NCBI GenBank assembly: GCA_049324835.1
Contig: JBMOMT010000072.1
Span: 1 to 38,920, forward strand
DNA length: 38,920 nt
Direction: 5' to 3'
Origin: JBMOMT01 sp049324835
GTDB taxonomy: Bacteria; Chloroflexota; Anaerolineae; CAYNKW01
The stretch's first letter is position 1. Every line of letters begins with the position of its first letter. Positions 1 through 6,292 of the stretch are shown in pieces. Position numbers and translations under genes: made by a program. Below the pieces are notes generated by a model. The model searched no databases, was not told the origin of the DNA, and saw nothing but the letters and a program-made list of their open reading frames with translations.

Positions 1-2
1 GT

Positions 3-116
3 CGGCTGGCACGGGACTACGAACGCCTGGCGGAGACGTTGGCCGGACTGCATTTTGTGGCCTTTGCCATGCTGATGGCTCATCGGTTCGTCACTTTCAT
101 GGTGCAATGTGCATAA
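3..116 (+). pseudogene. C-terminal end of an IS5-type transposase (partial at window edge)
   Basis: The first 37 codons read RLARDYERLAETLAGLHF and continue to MVQCA before a TAA at 114-116. The R-x-A-R-D-Y-E-R-L pattern followed by a short hydrophobic helix is the usual C-terminus of IS5/IS4-group DDE transposases, just after the last catalytic glutamate. Only the tail lies in the window, so the state of the whole element cannot be judged. No terminal inverted repeat could be identified between the stop and the next reading frame. That frame is open immediately after this stop, which suggests the element, or its remnant, truncates the following gene at its 5' end. Confidence 0.75.
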
Positions 117-203
117 CAGGCTCTAGACAAGGCCGTCGGCGATGCGCTGCCGGAGGGCCTGACGACGCTGGCCTCGGCCCTGAGCACCTTCCCCGACCTG
201 AAG

Positions 204-2498
204 GTGGCCCTGGGCCGCACGGCGAAGCTGCTGGCGGCGCAGGGCTATGGCGAGCTGGCGGTCGAGTTCGCCCGCCTGGCGGCCGACGTCGGCCTGCGCG
301 GCCCGGACGAGGCCATCGAGCGATTGTGCCAGCGGACCTCATCCGACGCACTGCGCTTCACCGCCACGCTGCTGGGCATCTATGCCGCCCACGGCGGCAA
401 GGTGCTGCCGGCGCTGGAACAACGGGCCGAGAATCTGCGCCTGCTGCTCGAGGCGCGCAAAGAGGCCGAGGGCGCGGTCAACGACGCCAAACTCGCCGGT
501 CTGGCCGCGGGCACGGCCACGTGCCAGTATTCGACCAACGGCGGAAGCTCCTGGACGACCTGCCCCAACCTCACGGCCACCTTTGACGATGGCAGCACAA
601 GCGTTGAAACGATCGAAGCGCCGGCGGTGCCCTTTAACCAGGACTCCGAAACGGACAACGTGGTGCGGTTCAGCGTCGAGGACAGGGCCGGGCGCTCGAA
701 TACTTTCACCCACATCGTCAAGGTGAACACCGATGCCCCCGGCGGCTGGAGCGACCTGAACCCCACCGGCTGGATCGCCGATCAGACGCCCACGCTCAGC
801 GTGCAGGTGCGCGACGAGGCCCCCGGCCTGGATGTGGGCTCGGCGGTGTGCGAATACACCACTGACGGCTGGTCAAGCTGGAACACCGTGCCCTGCACCT
901 GTTCCGGCCAGAACTATACGACCGACCCGCAGACCATCACCGCCGCGGCTGTGCCCTTCAACCAGGACTCGGACACGTTGAACTGGGTGAAATTCAGCAT
1001 CTCGGACACGTCGGGCTATCGCGGTGACAGCCCCTCTTATCCCGTGCACATCGACACGACCGAGCCAGAGGCGCAGATTTCCGCCCCCCGCCGCGTGACG
1101 ACGCCCACCATCCCCATCACCTGGACGGCCAGCGATACCCTCTCCGGCGTGGCGGGCTACGACGTGCAGGTGCGTGTGGACGGCGGCGGCTGGAGCGGCT
1201 GGCTGACGAACACGACCCAGACGCAAGCCGGGTACGAGGGCCAACCCGGCCACGCCTACAGCTTTCGGGTGCGGGCCACGGACAACGTGGGCAACCCCGG
1301 CGACTGGGTCGAGGCCACCACCGCTGTGGCGCAGGTCACCACGTACTACCACTTCAACGGCCAAAGAATTGCCATGCGGCAAGGAAGCGTGGTATACTAT
1401 CTCCACAGCGACCATCTCGGCTCCACCAGCCTGGCGACGACGGCCGGCGGTGCGGTGCACTCGCGGCAGGGCTACTATCCCTACGGCTCTCCCCGCTACA
1501 GCGAAGGCACGTTGCCCACCGACTTGACCTTCACTGGTCAACGGGAAGAGATGGGTCTGGGGTTGATGGACTTCAAGGCAAGGATGTACTCGCCCTTGCT
1601 GGGCCGATTTGTGAGTGCGGACACGGTAGTGCCTGATCCACCAAATCCTCAGGTGCTGAATCGCTATTCATACGCCGCCAATAATCCTGTGAAATTCATA
1701 GACCCCAATGGTCACCAAATCGAACCTCCGGAGAACTGTGGGGTCCTCTGTTATACCGGCACTCTTGGTCCCTACAACAATCAAATCGATATGTCGTGGA
1801 CGGTGGCTTCACCGGCTGTGCAACCTCTCACCACGGCGGGCTATCATTCAGCCAGCGATACCTATATCAGTGCCGCTAACCTGCCGGCAGATGCTGGAGT
1901 GCTGTTGACCTACGAGATACCAGGCTATCTGCACCGACGTCAGGAGTTGCTGGTTTGTAGTGCTGATCTTAAATTTGGAGTCGGTAAAGTGGGAGCCGAG
2001 TTCAAAAACGTAAAGATTTATGATGGACTGCTCAGTGATCGAAAAATAGGGGAGTATGAAGAATGGTCTTTCCCGGTAGCGTACGGACCGGCGGCGCCTG
2101 TGGTAGGAGGTTTGTCGCTAGGAGTTGAGTATAGCACATGGGAGGGTGGAGCACCTTTTGTGCAGGGAGAAGTACTTGGCGCTGACTTGATATTGAAACC
2201 CGGCGAAATAATGGTTGGCTGGCAACACGACGCTGGAGCCGGATATGCAGTCGGCGTAGAGTGGCAACGCGACAGCACTATTCGACTCCTGACCTCGTGG
2301 GATTACTACAGTAAGGTAGGCGCGAACAAGATTGGGGAAAAATACGCGCCAGGAGGGCGAGTGGTAGATATGAACATCAATCGAGGCTATTGGAATTCTA
2401 ACCGGCATCGGTGGGTCAGCGGACTGGAGACTCAACGGACGTATCTGTCCATTATGGGCAGGCATTACGGCTGGAATTGGCGGGAGGTACCAGAGTGA
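204..2498 (+). CDS. Rhs-core protein with FN3/Ig-like repeats and an unrecognised C-terminal (toxin-position) domain; 5' end truncated or chimeric
   Basis: From a GTG at 204 this gives 764 residues. The frame is open back to the transposase stop at 116 and no good ribosome site precedes 204, so the true start has probably been lost. Residues 1-105 are helical, rich in Ala/Leu/Glu, and unlike the rest. Residues 110-290 hold two Ig-like repeats of the YSTNGGSSWTTC / YTTDGWSSWNTV kind. A fibronectin-like repeat with PTIPITWTASD follows at about 300-385. The Rhs core then runs from about 400 to 505 (HSDHLGSTSLA, YYPYG, FTGQRE, GRFVSADT, NRYSYAANNP) and ends at DPNGH. In Rhs/YD-repeat proteins the core is followed by a variable effector domain. 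Here residues 506-764 are AT-richer, appear beta-rich, and match no toxin family I recognise. The stop overlaps the ATG of the next gene by one base. It is probably an orphan Rhs tip rather than a full-length secreted Rhs. Confidence 0.7.
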   Translation: MALGRTAKLLAAQGYGELAVEFARLAADVGLRGPDEAIERLCQRTSSDALRFTATLLGIYAAHGGKVLPALEQRAENLRLLLEARKEAEGAVNDAKLAGLAAGTATCQYSTNGGSSWTTCPNLTATFDDGSTSVETIEAPAVPFNQDSETDNVVRFSVEDRAGRSNTFTHIVKVNTDAPGGWSDLNPTGWIADQTPTLSVQVRDEAPGLDVGSAVCEYTTDGWSSWNTVPCTCSGQNYTTDPQTITAAAVPFNQDSDTLNWVKFSISDTSGYRGDSPSYPVHIDTTEPEAQISAPRRVTTPTIPITWTASDTLSGVAGYDVQVRVDGGGWSGWLTNTTQTQAGYEGQPGHAYSFRVRATDNVGNPGDWVEATTAVAQVTTYYHFNGQRIAMRQGSVVYYLHSDHLGSTSLATTAGGAVHSRQGYYPYGSPRYSEGTLPTDLTFTGQREEMGLGLMDFKARMYSPLLGRFVSADTVVPDPPNPQVLNRYSYAANNPVKFIDPNGHQIEPPENCGVLCYTGTLGPYNNQIDMSWTVASPAVQPLTTAGYHSASDTYISAANLPADAGVLLTYEIPGYLHRRQELLVCSADLKFGVGKVGAEFKNVKIYDGLLSDRKIGEYEEWSFPVAYGPAAPVVGGLSLGVEYSTWEGGAPFVQGEVLGADLILKPGEIMVGWQHDAGAGYAVGVEWQRDSTIRLLTSWDYYSKVGANKIGEKYAPGGRVVDMNINRGYWNSNRHRWVSGLETQRTYLSIMGRHYGWNWREVPE

Positions 2499-3124
2499 TG
2501 GGGAAAGGACGCAAGTCGCTTCTGAGCCTACTCCTTGGGCTGTTGGGGTTTGTCCTCGCGCTGTACCTGATGAGTGACAATAGCCCGACGATGATGCGAT
2601 GGTTCCCATCTACCTCGGGATCTGACGAGGAAATACTCTTCAATACGATGCTTCAGGTGGAAGACATGCCATCCGGCTGGTACCGCAGGAACGGAAGCAT
2701 TCAAATTGAGTACGTGCCGGGTGGTGACGGCAGGTTCTTTTGGTTTCATCACATTTCGGCAAAGGACTTGACCTGGGTCAATGTGAGTGAGAAGGTGCTG
2801 GTATACGGGGGGCAGAATGCCGCCAGTGAGGGCTATCGGCAGCAAAGGGACAAATACTTTCCGCCAGGAGTGACAGAATGGGTAGAGATTGAGGAATTAG
2901 TGTTTCCCCACCACGCCGATGAAATGAAAGCAGCCTGTCTGGAGGGATATGTCAACCGGATGCACCACTATGCCTGCAGAGCCGTTGCCCGGTACGGACG
3001 GGTCGTCATCATCGTGCAAGGAAACGTGTTTGACGAGCGATGGCTGACGATGGGGGATTTCCGCAGCGTGCTAGAGGCAGCAGATCGGCGGGCAACCATT
3101 GCTACAGGAGGCAACGACGAATAG
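2498..3124 (+). CDS. Single-TM anchored protein, candidate immunity partner of the upstream Rhs tip
   Basis: 208 residues. The start is the ATG at 2498, overlapping the upstream stop by one base (TGATG), with GGGAGG about 10 bases ahead; a longer in-frame reading from 2411 would lie inside the Rhs gene. Residues 1-8 are basic (MGKGRKS), followed by one strong hydrophobic segment at about 8-25 (LLSLLLGLLGFVLALYLM). The rest is soluble and would be exported or periplasm-facing. I recognise no domain. Position directly behind an Rhs C-terminal domain, translational coupling and the same AT-richer composition are the standard context of an immunity protein in polymorphic toxin loci, so that role is inferred from position only. 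A lipobox is absent, so a TM anchor is preferred over a lipoprotein. Confidence 0.7.
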   Translation: MGKGRKSLLSLLLGLLGFVLALYLMSDNSPTMMRWFPSTSGSDEEILFNTMLQVEDMPSGWYRRNGSIQIEYVPGGDGRFFWFHHISAKDLTWVNVSEKVLVYGGQNAASEGYRQQRDKYFPPGVTEWVEIEELVFPHHADEMKAACLEGYVNRMHHYACRAVARYGRVVIIVQGNVFDERWLTMGDFRSVLEAADRRATIATGGNDE

Positions 3125-3181
3125 CGTGACGAGCCTCGAGTGCGGTTCTCAACTCATGTGGCTATCACTACCACGGAGCGC

Positions 3182-3583
3182 ATGACGACGCCCACCATCC
3201 CCATCACCTGGACGGCCAGCGATGCCCTCTCCGGCGTGGCGGGCTACGACGTGCAGGTGCGTGTAGACCCTGCGACCCTTCGACAAGCTCAGGGCTCAGG
3301 GCAGGGCGGCGAATGGCAGCGCCTGCTCACCGATACCCAGGCCACCAGCTACGAGTACGTGGGCCAACCCGGCCACGCCTACAGCTTTCCCTCGCAGGCT
3401 CGGGACAGGCCGCGTCCGGGGCAGAGACGCTGCCTGTGCTGAGCGGCTCAACAGAGTTGAGCCTGTCGAAGCATGGGCAACGTCGGGGCCTGGGCGGAGG
3501 CCACCACTTCCGTGGTGCAGGTGACGAAGTACTACCACTTCAACGGGCAAAGAATTGCCATGCGGCAAGGAAGCGTGGTATAC
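3182..3583 (+). pseudogene. FN3-like and pre-core remnant of a second Rhs copy, broken by repeat insertions
   Basis: From MTTPTIPITWTASD this repeats residues ~300-400 of the first Rhs protein almost word for word (GVAGYDVQVRVD, GQPGHAYSF, YYHFNGQRIAMRQGSVVY). Two stretches foreign to the first copy interrupt it. At about 3275-3305 the sequence cttcgacaagctcaggg codes for an in-frame LRQAQGSG. At about 3388-3472 a block ending gagcctgtcgaagcatgg brings a TGA at 3440-3442. After that block the same frame resumes at GNVGAWAEATTS until a 41-bp hairpin at 3584 shifts it. It cannot encode a continuous Rhs protein and is best read as the decayed 5' part of the cassette at 3313-4725. Confidence 0.7.
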
Positions 3584-4725
3584 CCTGGACTGGCCTGGCT
3601 GCCGCCAGGCAGTCCAGGACAGGCTATCTCCACACCGACCATCTCGGCTCCACCAGCCTGGCGACGACGGCCGGCGGTGCGGTGCACTCGCGGCAGGGCT
3701 ACTATCCCTACGGTGAGGCGCGCTACACGGCCGGCGAACTCCCCACCGACTTCCACTTTACAGGCCAGCGCAACGAGAGTACAATAGGTCTGTACGACTA
3801 CCACGCCCGCTTCTACGCCCCCGCCCTGGGCCGCTTCCTCAGCGCCGATACACTGGTGCCGGACCCGGCGGCGCCGCAATCGTTCAACCGGTACAGCTAC
3901 GTCCTGGGGAATCCGCTCAAATACACCGACCCCAGCGGGCATCAGGGCAGAGACGAATGGGAAGACGCATTCAGAGACGAGCATGGTTGGGACCCCACCG
4001 ATCAAGACTGGTGGGACTACCAATTCAGTCAGCAGGTGGTTGATTTCTTGTCCATTCGTGATCCGTGGGGGACGACGTATTCCGCGCGCCTGGTGCTGTA
4101 CGCGATTGGGGCGCACCTCCAGGCCGACCCTGCCGGCCCTGGCTGGAGCTGGAGCAATGTCTCTTGGGTTGCTGCAGGCATCGAAGCTGTTGCCAGGTGG
4201 TTGCAGAGCATCACCTGGGGGGTGAATGGCTTTGACATGGTGAGAGCGATGTCCGAGGGAGAACTATACCTCAGGCGGGAAGCTGGAAGCCATTATGCAG
4301 GAAATGCACCCGCCAGATTGGATTACCCCTTCAGCAAGCGCACCCTCAAGTTTTATGACGCTGCTTTCGGCCAGGACCCTGGTGGCACTATGGCTCACGA
4401 ACTGGCGCATGTGTGGGATCAGGTTCATGGGCTGTCCATGGAATCGTACGTTGGGAAAGAACCTGGCCCCACCGACTATGGTATAGGCTCATTCCGGGGT
4501 GGCTCGTTTACCCCGGCGATGGACCGATGGGCAGAGACAGTCAAGATGGCCTATGCCGACCCGAATAGTACCCGCCTCCTTGGAAAGCACAAGCAATACT
4601 TTGCGCTCCGGGTCGCAGATCTGGCGGGGTCATTGGGAGGGTACGCCTCGTCCAGTCTGGTTGGTTGGGCCTTCCCGCCAGTGGTAATAAGCGTTGTGCC
4701 AAAAAGCTTCTACGGGCCCAGATGA
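3313..4725 (+). CDS. Rhs-core tip with an HELAH zinc-metallopeptidase-like C-terminal domain
   Basis: 470-residue open frame, of which only residues from about 100 on look real; the first 100 are the wrong frame of the disrupted FN3 region. The Rhs core runs from about 105 to 215 (TDHLGSTSLATTAGGA, YYPYGEARY, FTGQRN, GRFLSADT, NRYSYVLGNP) and ends at DPSGH. Residues 216-470 form a separate C-terminal domain with HELAH at 362-366, the HExxH signature of zinc metallopeptidases. A candidate third ligand is E408 in RWAETVKMA; E408 is my guess. A peptidase effector fits an Rhs C-terminus. Its stop (4723-4725) is 38 bases before a membrane protein gene with a strong ribosome site. Without the upstream part it would lack an export signal, so it is either an orphan cassette or a pseudogene. 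Confidence 0.6.
   Translation: MAAPAHRYPGHQLRVRGPTRPRLQLSLAGSGQAASGAETLPVLSGSTELSLSKHGQRRGLGGGHHFRGAGDEVLPLQRAKNCHAARKRGIPWTGLAAARQSRTGYLHTDHLGSTSLATTAGGAVHSRQGYYPYGEARYTAGELPTDFHFTGQRNESTIGLYDYHARFYAPALGRFLSADTLVPDPAAPQSFNRYSYVLGNPLKYTDPSGHQGRDEWEDAFRDEHGWDPTDQDWWDYQFSQQVVDFLSIRDPWGTTYSARLVLYAIGAHLQADPAGPGWSWSNVSWVAAGIEAVARWLQSITWGVNGFDMVRAMSEGELYLRREAGSHYAGNAPARLDYPFSKRTLKFYDAAFGQDPGGTMAHELAHVWDQVHGLSMESYVGKEPGPTDYGIGSFRGGSFTPAMDRWAETVKMAYADPNSTRLLGKHKQYFALRVADLAGSLGGYASSSLVGWAFPPVVISVVPKSFYGPR
3584..3624. repeat. 41-bp hairpin insertion inside the Rhs core
   Basis: Comparison with the first Rhs copy (1392-1405, gtatactatctccac) shows 41 extra bases between gtatac and tatctccac. The insert has 9-bp perfect outer arms, CCTGGACTG at 3584-3592 and CAGTCCAGG at 3610-3618, with further pairing of gcctgg and ccaggc inside. 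The length is not a multiple of three, so it shifts the reading frame from the FN3 part to the core part. No target duplication is evident. Confidence 0.75.
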
Positions 4726-4763
4726 AACCGGACGAACCAGAGGGTCATGAGGAGGAGCGAAGG

Positions 4764-5561
4764 ATGAAAAGCCATTCTTTTCATAGAGTCAAAGCGTTCT
4801 TTCTGGTTACAGCGATCCCTTTTGGTCTGGTAGCTGGTCTATCCTTTCGTTCTTACCTCAAGTACGATTGGCTACTGATCCTTGTCTGTGATGTGTTGCT
4901 CGGAGCGGTGTACGGCCTGATCATGACCGGGGTGGCCTACCTTTTCAGCCGGTTCATCGAGCCCTCCGGTTGTGCCCGTATCATGTTGATCGGCCTGATG
5001 GGCATAGTGGGCTTCCTCAGCGGAGGTGTTCTGGGCATTGGCAGTAGTGCTTGGATTGGCGACCGGCTGCCTACCGGCGACTGGAAGAGAATTGGTTATC
5101 TGCCGGAAAAGCCTGTCGCAGTACTTGCGGAATTTGAGGGTGTAGTATACGTTCGGGCACAAGAGGGTGGTACCTATGCCTGTCGTTATCCTCCGTTCTT
5201 ACTGATAGAGGATCCCCAACCATGCAGCAAAGAAAACCCTGACTCAGAAGAGCTTGCCAGGATCCGCCGTATGGTCGGCGCAGACCTCATCGATCCGCCT
5301 GTGCCGCCTGTGCCCGGGAAGGTCATCCTTTCTTATGAGGTTGAGCATGGCGTTGAAGTGATTTTTCAGTACAACTATGTGTTTCTCGAAGACGGCAGCC
5401 TGTGGGTGTGGCAAGGAGTGGGTTGGTTCTTCGGAGCTTATCATGAACCGGTTTATGGAGCAATGATTGGAGGACTGCTCATAGGGTTGACCGCAAGTTT
5501 GCTGGCTATCAGAAAGTGGCAAGTCCCTGCCCCGCCGACGACCGCGCCCGGCGGGCGTTAA
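4764..5561 (+). CDS. Four-TM membrane protein, candidate immunity partner of the metallopeptidase Rhs tip
   Basis: 265 residues from the ATG at 4764, which has AGGAGGA eight bases ahead; an upstream in-frame ATG has no such site. Hydrophobic segments lie at about 10-28 (AFFLVTAIPFGLVAGLSF), 35-60 (WLLILVCDVLLGAVYGLI), 70-98 (IMLIGLMGIVGFLSGGVLGI) and near the end at 230-252 (AMIGGLLIGLTASLLAI). Between the third and fourth is a soluble domain of about 130 residues with several Cys and Pro (PPFLLIEDPQPCSKE). I recognise no family. Position directly downstream of the HELAH domain and the local AT-richer composition suggest immunity, as for the one-TM protein after the first Rhs tip. That inference rests on context alone. 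Confidence 0.65.
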   Translation: MKSHSFHRVKAFFLVTAIPFGLVAGLSFRSYLKYDWLLILVCDVLLGAVYGLIMTGVAYLFSRFIEPSGCARIMLIGLMGIVGFLSGGVLGIGSSAWIGDRLPTGDWKRIGYLPEKPVAVLAEFEGVVYVRAQEGGTYACRYPPFLLIEDPQPCSKENPDSEELARIRRMVGADLIDPPVPPVPGKVILSYEVEHGVEVIFQYNYVFLEDGSLWVWQGVGWFFGAYHEPVYGAMIGGLLIGLTASLLAIRKWQVPAPPTTAPGGR

Positions 5562-5604
5562 ACTTGGGCAGACGCGGGTCTCACCCACCGCTCCATGCCG
5601 GCGG

Positions 5605-5697
5605 CTAAACCCCCGCAGGCACCTTGTAGGTCAAGGTCGCCTGCTCGGCCACGGCCTGGGGCACAGTGGCCCGTTGCACCCGTTTGGCGTCTGTAGT
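5605..5697 (-). pseudogene. C-terminal scrap of a minus-strand gene (copy 1)
   Basis: Read on the minus strand, this stretch gives RVQRATVPQAVAEQATLTYK then VPAGV and a TAG at 5605-5607. A very similar scrap with the same stop context lies at 6381-6437. Conservation of the same reading frame and stop between two copies suggests both descend from the 3' end of a real gene. No upstream body is present. The parent is not recognised. Confidence 0.45.
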
Positions 5698-5702
5698 ATA
5701 CT
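5674..5702 (+). promoter_or_regulatory. Sigma-70-type promoter of the BrnT/antitoxin pair with a palindromic -10
   Basis: TTGCAC (5674-5679) is followed after exactly 17 bases by TATACT (5697-5702). The -10 lies inside a perfect 10-bp palindrome, TAGTATACTA (5694-5703). Type II antitoxins commonly repress their own operon by binding palindromes over the promoter, so this is a plausible operator; that part is inference. The BrnT ATG is 59 bases downstream. Confidence 0.6.
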
Positions 5703-5760
5703 ATGGCCGAGATAGCCCTACCACAATGACACACCAACTGTTACGAGGGTGACGTTCACC

Positions 5761-6042
5761 ATGCCCCTGGAGTTTGAATGGGACCCGGACAAGGCAGCAA
5801 GGAATATCAGCAAGCACCACGTCTCGTTCAACGAAGCCGCTACGGTGTTTGGCGATCCGTTATCTCTGACGTTCTTCGATCCAGATCATTCGCTTGAGGA
5901 AAGCAGATACCTCACTATCGGCACGTCACGTCTTGGGAGATTGCTCATCGTCGCACATGCCGACCGGGGCGACCGCATACGCATCATCAGCGCGCGACAA
6001 GCAACGCGCCGCGAGAGAGAGTCCTATGAAGAGTACACCTGA
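5761..6042 (+). CDS. brnT: BrnT-family ribonuclease toxin
   Basis: 93 residues from the ATG at 5761; GAGGGTG about nine bases ahead favours it over the GTG at 5749. The N-terminus MPLEFEWDPDKAARNISKHH with VSFNEAATVFGDP is the hallmark of BrnT toxins (F-x-W-D-x-x-K-A-x-x-N-x-x-K-H-x-V-x-F), followed by the usual RYLTIGTSRLGRLLIVAHADR core and the RIISARQATRRERESYEE end. BrnT proteins are RelE-fold RNases that stop growth by cutting RNA until neutralised by their antitoxin. The length matches the family (about 90 aa). The antitoxin start lies inside its last codons, the usual order for this pair. Expression probably starts at 5674-5702. Confidence 0.9.
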   Translation: MPLEFEWDPDKAARNISKHHVSFNEAATVFGDPLSLTFFDPDHSLEESRYLTIGTSRLGRLLIVAHADRGDRIRIISARQATRRERESYEEYT

Positions 6043-6262
6043 AACAGAAGTTGATGACGAGCTGCGAGCCGAATATGACCTGTCTCAGTTGCAGGGTGGC
6101 GTCAGGGGCAAATACGCACCGCGCTATGAGGGGGGCACCAACTTGGTGTTGCTGGCTCCCGACGTGGCAGAGGCCTTCCCCACCGACGAAGCCGTGAACG
6201 AAGCGCTGCGGCTACTCATCAGATTAGCCAGGACCCAAACCGAGCGCAGAGTTCGCGTCTGA
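6026..6262 (+). CDS. Antitoxin of the BrnT pair (VRGKYAxRY family)
   Basis: 78 residues from the ATG at 6026, overlapping brnT by 17 bases and preceded by a purine-rich gagagagag. It carries the YDLSQLQGGVRGKYAPRYE segment, then GTNLVLLAPDVAEAFPTDEA and VNEALRLLIRLAR. This pattern is common in short antitoxins found with BrnT or other type II toxins; the C-terminal helix pair is probably ribbon-helix-helix-like DNA binding. It differs from classical BrnA, so I leave the symbol empty. It would bind and neutralise the toxin and repress the shared promoter. Confidence 0.8.
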   Translation: MKSTPETEVDDELRAEYDLSQLQGGVRGKYAPRYEGGTNLVLLAPDVAEAFPTDEAVNEALRLLIRLARTQTERRVRV

Positions 6263-6292
6263 CACGCAGCTACGCTGAGCGGCAGGTCGTAA

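Noticed and set aside
527..1541. Long open frames on the minus strand opposite the Rhs gene (for example 873-1541)
   Set aside because: They are reverse-complement shadows of a GC-rich coding strand, with Arg/Gly/Pro/His-rich translations and no family similarity.
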